The notes beneath the pieces are model-generated. The model was not told the DNA's origin and made no database searches. It saw only the letters and a list, made by a program, of their open reading frames with translations. Below, piece by piece: positions 27,572-39,100 of a stretch of 64,000 nucleotides of DNA. The stretch's first letter is position 1, and every line of letters starts with the position of its first letter. The position numbers and the translations under genes were made by a program. The DNA lies in the NCBI RefSeq assembly GCF_047496725.1, contig NC_132973.1, forward strand, positions 7,539,233 to 7,603,232, in the 5' to 3' direction. The DNA is from Anoplolepis gracilipes (taxonomy: Eukaryota > Arthropoda > Insecta > Hymenoptera > Formicidae).

Positions 27572-28780
27572 TTTCAACTTGTTCCCAAAGTCATTGATAT
27601 TTCAGAAAAGTCAAAATTCTGAACTTGGACTTGAAAAGAACGATATGTGTCATATTTGTTATGTCGACCATCACGATTGATTTTAATGACTCATTTTTGA
27701 AAGTCAATGATATCATGATTCTTGTTGAAGAACAATCTTTAGAAAGTCATAATAAGTCGTTTACTCAATGAGATATTGCCGTCTACCAGGAAGCAATTTC
27801 TTATTTCGACCAAAACGTAACGAACAAATCTTAGTGTCACTAACATACAAACGGGAAATTGAGTTCCTCAAAAATAGAATTGACTCATCTATAAAGATGA
27901 ATTTGAACATTAGTCATTTCCGGAAATATTGACTTATGTAGTTACACTTTAAATCTCTCATATCGATATCAGCAACTAAATATCTGTGCACCATCAATGT
28001 CTCTTTGCAATTTGAAGAATAATTGACAGATTAAAATATGTATATATATTAAATATAATTTGTTATAAACTTGTAAGCTTTTTTGTAAATAAATAAATTT
28101 GTTGCTTATATAGTAGATTATAAAATATTGATATAATAATAGAAGTAATAGAAGTAATAGAAATAATTATAAATAATTATAAATTGTCAGAAAAGAACTG
28201 TCAAATTAATTTTGCGTATGAAGTCAAAAAATGGTATAAATATTCGTAAGTGGAACGAGTCGAAGATAAAAAACCCCAAGAAAAAATTAGAAAGAGATAC
28301 ATCCAAGTATGTAGCTGCTTCCTCGAATAATTGGTACGAATAGTTCGCTTAACATCCGGTGTGTTAAACTTTCTCTAAAAATCGCCCAAGCAGACAGATA
28401 GACTTGCTTTATTAGAACTCTATGCCGGACATAACTCTAGGGAATTCAAGAAGATATACTTGCTTTTCTTTTAGTTGCCACGCACGAGGCATTTACTCTC
28501 GAGAATTTTCATTCTCGGATAACTATCTTCGATGCATCGCATCAGCTGACGTGGATCTCCTCCCATCTCTTCCGCAGTTACATCGTGCTCGTGAAAATAT
28601 ATTTTCTCTTTTTCGCAAATGTATATGATCGCACAATACTACTCTTTGACGTAGTAATATTATATAAATAGTATATAATGTGCAAATAATAATTAATAAA
28701 TGTATGTAATAGAAGAAGTAATAAAGAGTGAAATTATATAATAAATTAAATTATATAAATTAAATATAATTTACATAATA

Positions 28781-28828
<48 letters not shown>

Positions 28829-31800
28829 TATTGACAGTTATTTAGTTATTATTATTTGCAGTTCTCGATTTACAGAACAGTGTACTTAAAAAAAAAAAAA
28901 AAAAAAAAAAGAATAAGAACGCAATATATCGGCGCGTTGAACGTGCTTCGGAGGTATTTGCGGGAACTCCCGCAAAAATTTAATTTAATCGTCATATGCG
29001 TGTAGATCTGTGTAGATTTAAAAGCGCATCAATTTTCTCGCGGTTGCACTCGTTACTCCTCGACGTGTTGTGTCTAAATCGAGATGCACTTCAATCGACC
29101 GGTCAGTTGACACGCGCTTTGCAACTGAACTTGGGCGCTCGATGAACCCAACGCATCACGAAAATAAATGACGCAACATTCATTGGAGTAACGTAAATAA
29201 TATATTATAATAATATTTTTATTTCTCTCTTATTTTTCTGGTTATTTCTGGACACATTTCTTTTAATCGAGTTATGTATAGCGTAAGTAACACGACGTAA
29301 TGATACATAACGAGTCTCATAATAACCGGTCACACGCGTAACTCTATCTCGAGGCTTGCTATGATTCACAGTTTCTTATCAGAAGGTACTTGTGTACGTG
29401 GTTTTCTGCGAGGCGACGATAAGGCAGACGCGCGAGCATGAGAAGGGGAATAATATTTTCATTCGTGTCGCTATTTACGGCTGGGATCGTGGCTCTTTCG
29501 CGGAAAAAGATGATCCGTCTTCGTGTGAAGCGGGCGAGTTGCAAGGCGCGGGTGAGAGAGAGAATGAGTGAGTCATTCCTCACATTTCTTATTAATTACC
29601 TCGTCACACATTGAGCAACTTAGTTACTATCGTTACCGGTCTTACATTTTCGCGCGATAATGCATCGTATATTTATCTCAAATATTTATAAGATTCATTT
29701 GCACGATGTCTCAATTATACAGATATCTCAAATGTCAGGCATTAATTCAGTTTAGAGAAAGATATTGGATATTATTTATTGGTAATTTCTTTTAAATGTT
29801 TATAACATTATTATGTTTAAACTTATTATTTTGAAAACCAGAGCAAATAAAATTATATGTATATCAAAGATTGGAGATATTCTCAAGCCTATTTTATTTT
29901 ATTATTATTTGTAAAATCATCGTAATTTCGTGAAATATGTTCTTTCTCGTTTACTAAATTTGTTTTTCAAATAAGTAGATCAAATATACAAGTATACAGG
30001 TTTGTACTTGCGTACAGGTAACCGTACGAGTTGTCAGGTCGATGAGTCACACAATGCGTGTACCTCCGAGATATCTTTGCATACTTGAGGAGGCAGCTCT
30101 AAGAGGAGAGATGAGTGATTCATCTTGATAGGCGTCTCTCTTTTTCTATTTCCCTCTCTCCTTCTGTGTTATCTGTCATGTGAAAAATTCATCGCAATCG
30201 CGACTATGCAAATATGCTGAAAATACGCATTATGTCATAGCTGTGGCGAAATCATCCGTTAATTATATATTTATCGATCAACTAATCGCAGAATCAATCC
30301 AGTCAGAATCATCTCTGTATGTGTACGTGCATATGTTATATGAATCACAGAGATTTACAGTATTTTTCTGAATATATAAATGTGATATAAACCTCTTTAT
30401 TAATATCCCGAAAACTAATAAGAGAGAGAGAGAAAAAGAGAAAATTTCAAATCAAAGTATTAATGATGCAGTTAAATATGCAAATCATTCTTACACTTAA
30501 TTATATAATTTAACTTCTTAATTAAATTCTAAATTTAATTTAAGAGACTATAAAAAGTCACTGCTAACTAAAACCAGAAATCAATTTATATTATTCACAA
30601 TTATAAAAAAAACCGATTTTCAAATATACATATACTAAAATTCAGACAAATCAATAATTTTAATTATCGACCAATTCTTCTCAAATTCTTTGCAATTTCT
30701 TCGTAAAAATTCTTTAGAAAGCCTTGAGACAAATCTTTTTTTAAATTTTTTGTACATTTGTAAGACAGATTTTTCGCAAGAGAATAGCGTCGCGAGATCT
30801 TTATATTAATTTTTAAAGACTGACATCCATTGAAAATGAAACAGACAAGTTAACGTATTTTAATGTACATCCCTTGCGTTAAACTGTTCGGGACGATCGG
30901 GGCAGACTTGAATGAACGAGAGGATGAATGAAAGACTCGTGAATCATTCGAGCAGGAAGTTCAAGGTCGCCAGTTACGATACCGAGAGAAGCGTGCGCCT
31001 ATATCGTATTGTGTGTTATCAAGAACACGCAATGCGTGCGGTCATTTGACATCCTTCTGCTTTAAACTCGGGGAAAAGGTCAATCACCTCGGTCGTCAGC
31101 TTACAGAGGAAAGAGGAATATACTCGCCAGGCGTATTCGTAATTAACAAGAAGATAAACGCATTCTCCAGACATTATTTTGCAGATATTTTAAATTTGAA
31201 ACACATGTATATACGTATGTAAAAAATCTTGGAAATATTTTATGTGTAAAAATATGTACATGTAAAAATATTCAAAATATTATTTCAAGAATATTCTAGA
31301 ATAATATATCCTGGAATATATCTTACTCTTGTAAGACAAAATCTAATTATCTCTTCTTATAAGTCTCCCCCCTCCCTTTCTCGCTGTTAAAAAAATATAA
31401 AAATTATCTATTTTAAATCTATTTTAAAATTTTCTATTCTAAACAATATTCTGCAAAAATGTATATACATCTTAAAAATATCTAAAATATTCTGAAAATA
31501 TCCTAAATATATTATTTAAAATGAGAATAGCTAATAATTTTTTTTTAATAATAATTGGATTGATAACCTTTCAGAGAAATACTGCCAAATTTATATTAAT
31601 GTAAGAAAAAACTTTTTAACCACTAAATATATGTAATCCGTCAAAGAGATTAAAAGACGATAAAACGATAACGAAGACCGTTTTTCACGTCGCGTGCGAG
31701 AAGGCAGCTTTCGTGACGATCTTGATGTATCGCGGTTTCCAAAAAATTTTTTTGCAACGATAATATCGAAGGGGCAGAAATTTGGCCGCGATGACTCACG

Positions 31801-31960
31801 CCATTCGTGAGCGTGCATGGAAACACAGCGAACGAGACAACACGACACGACGCGGGGTACGCGGGTTCCCAGTTAGTCGGGGGCCAGGGCAACCTCGGCG
31901 GCGAATGCCGATGAGTCATGAAGGAATTCCAGCCTCGCGAGCACGGTTAAGCCCTGTAAC

Positions 31961-31992
<32 letters not shown>

Positions 31993-34900
31993 GGAAGTCT
32001 CGGATCTCTTCCCCTCAACCTCTCACCTCTAGATCAGTAACTCGAGGCTGAATTGCATATCTGTGCGTATCTACTCGCGTGTTGCGTACGACGATGCGTA
32101 CTCGCGACAAATGATCGATATTGGAAAACAAGGCTCGCTCCTGCTCTTTGTGAATATTTATGTTACATATATTACTTCGTTACTTCATGTATCTATTTTT
32201 TTATATCTTTATTTCCTATGATATATATTATGTAATTGGAATACACCTGGGACAATTGGAACATTACTTTCCAAACATAGCCTTCTTAAATTCAGAATAA
32301 TTTTTAATTACGTATGAATTTACATTCGAAATTAAGTATATGAAAATAATGATGAAAATAATGAGGTAGAAGTTATTTTGATTCAATAAATGCAAAAAAA
32401 TACTCTAGAAATTCACGTTAAACGCGAGAAATGTACTCATCGAGTGTACTCGTCGCGAAAGGGCGCGGATGCATGCGGAACGCATGATGACTCATCGCAA
32501 CGACTTTGCGAAAGTGGAATGCCCGTCTTGTCTTGCGTGTCGTTACATTGTGCGTACATGACAGTACTATGGATCGCTACACCGTTACGATGACCAGACA
32601 ACTTGGCGAGGGATAGTCCATTGACTTTCGCATATAAATATAACACAACAACACTGGATAAAATCGCATAAAAATCATATCTACGTTCAAACAATTAATA
32701 TAATGAATTGAGACGATATTAAATATCAATTGGCGTACTAAGCTTTGATTATTATTACATATTATCACATAAAACAAAACTTTTCACGCTTCCTGCAAAC
32801 TTCGGAAACAAGGCAACAAGGAAATATATAAATTCTCTTTTTCTATCAATTCTTTTTTTGGGAGAAATTATTCACGCTCTTTCCGCAGATTATCTGACTC
32901 GAAGAGATCCTTTGGAGAGTCATTCACGCCGACGCGAAAAATCGGCCCATAATCGGCGCGAATCAGCGAACCAGTTGATCGCAAAACAAAAAAATATGCA
33001 TTTGTAGAAACCCAGACGACAGGACTCGTCGCGTCACAAAGGACTCTCCGGTAAAAAACGGCGGAGATCCAGTCTACCGACGATTCAGATGGAAATTAAA
33101 GAAGCACTCACCTGAAACAGAGGAAAAAAAAACGATACTTTTTTAGTCGCGCGACGAATTACAATATGAATAGGCGAGACGAGATACATCGGACCCCTTT
33201 TAATCATGAGTCCCCGATGTTTCTACGCCCACCGTGTGCCCTCTGCGGACGTCACGCGACGATCAGAAATTAAACGGATTATATCGATGGAAAGCATTCT
33301 TTCTCTACTTTTTTATCCGCAGACTAAATTATAGCGATAGACGATCAGCGAGCCGAAATTTATTTATGATAGAATCAACTTATTGTCAGTGGAAATAATA
33401 CATCTGATATGTGTGTACATGAAATATATCTATCTAAAAGTTTAACGTATTATTAAAGCAACCAATTTTTAATACAAAAATAATACATATATCATAATTA
33501 TCTATATGTTTTACGTATATGTTTCAAAAAAATCATATTAAAGATATATAAAATCTAGAAATTTTTATTATATTTATGTGTGTGTAAATTTAATTTTTTT
33601 AAGTATATTTAAAATTTTATATTCACCAATCTCTCTTCATATCGCGACACTCTTTATCTAAATTCCAGCTTAGTGCAAAAAAAGAGATTATCGGTTGTAT
33701 TTAAAAAGAATTATGCTTCGACGAGGCGGCACTCGTTATTCGGCTTGTTTCTTTAATTGCGAATAACAAACGCGCTGGAATAACGGTTGTATCGTCATTT
33801 GCCAAACAGCTCGTGCATATTTACCGGATAGCAAAAAAAAAAAAAAAAAGCGGGACACGGATGAGAACAAAGAGACGAGGACGAGAGGAAAGTGCGTGGG
33901 CGTCGCTAATCAGCGACGGCGCCATGCGAGGTGGATTATCAACCTGCGAGTTTCGAGGTGCGTCGATAAAAATATGCAGCAAAGAAGGTACAGGAAGAGG
34001 ACGAAGGGAAGACCACTGAGAAATTAGATCCTGTAAATTGTCCACGATGTAAACGACCGCACGAACGTGCCCGGTTACGTCAGGAACTTGCTGCCGCACT
34101 CGTGACGCACATGCAACAAGAAACCTGATACATAAACTCGTCGACGTGATTCGCAGCATCGTCTAATATCTGTTTACCGTTAAACAACAGTATTTAAAGT
34201 TATAATCGATATTGTGAAAAAATATGAAAATTATAATTTTTATTTCCACCATAACTAAATAATATGGATGTAGTAAAATTAAAAAAAAAATTACAAACTT
34301 TTATTTAAAAATTAAAATTAATAATTTAAATCTATCTTTACGAAAAGAAATTAAAAAATAAATATATCTTCTTTCGAAGCAATCTATATGTAAATCAAAA
34401 TTTTATGAATTACTATTTTTTTTCTTAAACGATGATTGTAAAGTATAATTTGATTTGTTATAGCAAATCACAATTAAATGTATTTTCTATTTTTATCAAA
34501 ATATCTCATTAAGTAATTAAAAAAATCATTATAAGTATCGAAAAATTGATAGCTTAGAATTGATAGTAGAAACGATGAAGATCGATTAATATTGTCGCGA
34601 GAAAGAAGTTTATACGAAACGAGTTATGCCAGTACATTAGAACGCTGATTTAATATGCAAAGCACTTACAGGATCGTTAGTCCTTACAAAATACGAGATA
34701 AATGCGCCGCTATACATATGATTCCTTCGTCCGCAAGGACACAAGTCAATTACTTTTTCATCCGACTTGTCTTTTACTGTCATTCTACAGTTAACATCGG
34801 TGATTATTGCAGGTATAATAAATTGGGTGATGAAAGAAGTTCCTTCGAAATAGCATGCGATAAACTTTTTGCAATCTACAATTAAATACGTGACTAAATA

Positions 34901-36043
34901 CGCACTTAGAGGCTATTATCAAATCTCATTAAAAAAGTAGTAAAAAAAATCTATATTTAAATTAATAAAATTTTAATCATTATCTTTCTTTTATAAATAT
35001 TTATTTTTACATTATATTAATTAATATAATTTTATAATTATTGAATTAATGTTACTTAATTTGATCAACATTTTTTCAAATCTTATTTTCATAAATCTTA
35101 AATGCGTTATAATAAATTTTCACTTTACTTTAATTGATTAAAATAAATCATAAAAAAAAACATTTTTCTTATAAAAAAAAAAAATCCTGAATATAAGAAT
35201 AAGCTTAATTACAAAAAAATGTAAAATGGGACAAAAAGCGTCCTTGAAAAGCTGTTCTAAAATCTCGCGGTGGTTTTAACGTGCGTCAATATTATTACGT
35301 CCAAAAATAAATACGCGAAAACGTCGGCAAGATGGTGATGCCTAAATTCCTTCTCTGAGAAATTCTCTGCCTCGAAACGCTGCGGCGAATCGACCGCATT
35401 CCGTTATTACACGTGCAATTCTCATAATGTTAAATGATCCGAGTGCCAACTGCAACGCTAACGGGATGCGTTTTAATACGGGCTTTCCTATAGAAAGAAT
35501 TTTGTAATCACATCCGTAGAAAGAATACCGGATAAATATGTACCCACGCGCAGCACGAGTCTAATTAATTAAGAATAACTTCCATAATATTTTTACGCGC
35601 AATTAAGTCCGGATTTACACGAAACATTCTTGATGCAGCGCAAGTAGATTCATAAGTTTAAGCGGATTTAACTTCGTAAACCGCTATAGCTTATAATAAA
35701 TTACACTTATCAGAGAAATTAAAATGTAATAATTTAATTTTTTCTTTTTAAGCAAAAGAATAAACATATACTAAATTATATTAAGATGTTTCACGTTGAT
35801 AAGATTAATAAACAAGAAGTACATAAATTACAAAAATTTGAAATTTTAATTATTATAATTAAAGAAAAATAATATTTTTATTTTGATGTTGAAATTTAAA
35901 TGGAAAATGTAAAATTCAAGAAATTATATGCGAGATTAATTCCGATAAATAACGTCGACCACCCGTTGCGCTTACGTCAATGACAAATCGATCTTGATTT
36001 TTCTGTTTTGAAAAAATCCATTTACTATCTTTATTTATTATTT

Positions 36044-36088
<45 letters not shown>

Positions 36089-36090
36089 CA

Positions 36091-36137
<47 letters not shown>

Positions 36138-39100
36138 TATAAAATATTAAACGTATATTATTAAGTATAACCGATAATATTTTCTTTTTTTTTTTCTAAA
36201 ACCGATGATTCAGGAATGACATTTTCTCATCGGAGCTATAGAGACGCGCACGTGTCATGTTGCACACGATTTGCGTGACATTTCTACGACAACAGAAATA
36301 CGATTCGATAGCTAGCCTACATGTCGTTAAGGCGATATTCGATGCCTCAACGACAACCAGTCGGTTAGCCAGCCAGATTTACATCATATCACGAGACGAC
36401 ACCTATCCGATATATGTGAGCAGTCATGTAAACATATACACGCACAAATGAGGCGAACTCGTTTCTCTGTAGCAAAATTAATAATTGATTTACAAAATAC
36501 TAATTTTTTTTCAGCGATGCAAAGTTTTTTTAAAACAGATTCTAAAATTTACATTTTACATAAAAGTGAGTTAAAAAAAAAGAATATTTTGACGAGTGTA
36601 GATATTCACTATTTTTTTATAATGTATAATTATTATACATATTAAAATAGTATATTTGTAATAATTATAGATTTTATCGCTACAAGATTAACTTTGCTTG
36701 TCCAGCTTGGATATTAAGTATATTAATAAATTGCTTGATAATTCTCTCTATCATTTTTATAAAAATCAAATTAAATGCCAACGATTGAATAATTTTAAAA
36801 TATTATATTTATGTAAACGTAAGCGTTTATGTAAATGTTAATGAAAACCAAGAATGCATACTATCTTACAATTGGAACGCTATCTATGTTCTATCAATCA
36901 TTCTTGCTTCCCTCCATATAAATTGGAAAGATTTCAGTTTTCTAATAATATTTTCGTTTTCTCCAGATTATTTATGGCGCATTTTAGAAAGTTATGGTTT
37001 GGTATACTTCTGAAATAATATATATTTCTAAATAAAGTTTTTGAAAGTTTCTTGAATTATTATCTTAATGCTTTAATTTAAATTATTTATATGCTTTCAA
37101 GCGACGACAATCATAAGTTTATGTAGACTTATCACTTTAAATCAATCTGGAATGCAACAACTGCACTATAATAATCTTTAAATGTGAAGATGGTGTGTCA
37201 GATAAATTGATCTCTAGATCATCATTTCATATTACAGGCACAAATTAAACGCATCCGGCTTCCGATTCGATACACGGAAGCTTATTCGACTTTATAAGAA
37301 GCAATTAAAATTCCCGGAAATATTTTCAATGCATTATCAGTATATCCTTGCGGATGACAAATAAAGTAATAAGAAATAAAGAGTGACTGCCTGCAACATG
37401 ATATTTCCGTCATACTTTTATCGAAATCACTTAGAAAGGTCAGCTCGCATTGTAGTTGTCCAATGAACAATTGATTGATTTCCGCTTTTGCAATTTCCAT
37501 TATAATCTATGTACATTAAATATATTATATAATCACAAGAGGCAAGGGAAAGAAAATTATAGGCTAAATAATTTTTTTCGTAAATAATTTCGAAGGTTTT
37601 TGAATAAATTTTGTGCTAGTTACAGGGAACTCATCATATTATTGATCTTCGACCAGAAAGAGATGATCAAGAGAAAAAATGTATATATGTTTCTTTCAAG
37701 ACGTATAAAAAATAGCACTTCGTCTCCCAACTCTCGGCAATTTAACGCGAATTATACTTAATGACCAACTGCTTGATTGTCTCAATGAGATTACTACCTC
37801 CGTCAATTTCTTGTTTTACATGTGCTCACTTCGAGGATACAGGATGAAGGAAAAAACTCTCGCATAAATAAGACAGAATAATAAAAAAAAAAATGGAAAA
37901 AGAATTTAAAGGCACCGATTGTAAAGTTTATCTGGATTACAATAAATTTCACTTCACATTCTTTTGTATAAATAATTAAAAGGGCGAAAGAAAAGTTTAC
38001 TTGATTCAACATAATTTAATTTCAAAACAAAATTTGTATAATTGGATATTATACATATATTCCAATACTTTAATAGTATTAAAATATTTTCGCAAATGCG
38101 TGACTCTAGTTAACGCTTCTGGACAAAGACAGAGAACGAAGAGAATCAGAGAATGAAAGAGAGAGGGTGCAAAGAGAAAAGATCCGAGAGTGCCGCCTAC
38201 GGAGAGCGGATGCCGGGTCGGCGGGGTCACCTCTTCAGCAAAATGAATCTTTTATGCCTCTCTTATACCGGAGTCACTTTTACGGTGCTCCTTCGCGCAT
38301 CCTCGAGAATGCTCTGTTCTTTCTCCAGACTGGATAAGAAAAAGTTGATCCGGTTCATCGAATTCAATAACCGAATGAAACCGAAGCAGGAGTTGAATTT
38401 ATTCCAATTGTGAAAAAAAAAAAAAAAAAAAAAATATTTAGAATAGTAATTGTTTAGATGACAGAATATTCGGCAAATCGTATAAATTGTGCAAATTCAA
38501 AGTATTGGATACAATTTTTATTTAGTATTTTTTAATTCACTCTATTAACTTTTTTTTTACAACCCTACACAGATAAATAAATATAAATATGATAACTAGA
38601 TAATTTTTAAATTAACTGAACCTTCAACTTTGTGAAAAATTTTAAATTATATATAAATTTAAAGAAAAAAAATCATGTAAAATTTGAAATCAAATTATAT
38701 AAAATTTTAAATTACATAAATATTTTTTAGTTACATGGATTTTTTTATATATGAAGTGTTCAGGATAAAAATATATTTTTATCATAAAGGGAGGAAAAAG
38801 GAATAAGTTGAAAATAAATACAGACCTATAGAGAGTATTCGTACTATCGCCCCCAGGATTTAAATTATGAGTGATTGGGAACTAGTATGACAGGCTGAAA
38901 AAGGGTGATTAATGTAAGCCTCGGGAGGAAGCGGTCACGGCCTACAAAAATTCTCGACTTCCTTCGGGCTATTTCGGACACGAGCTGCGACGGCAGCTTT
39001 CCTAATTCGAGGTCTCGCTTCGCGTGCATGCAAGAGCGAAATACCGCCACGAGCATCTCAGCATCCTTCCTTGCTCTCTCTTCCTCTCTTGCATACGTTA

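Noticed and set aside
27486..27680. Open frame through the (GA)n tract
   Set aside because: The frame is long only because GA repeats encode Arg-Glu without stops.
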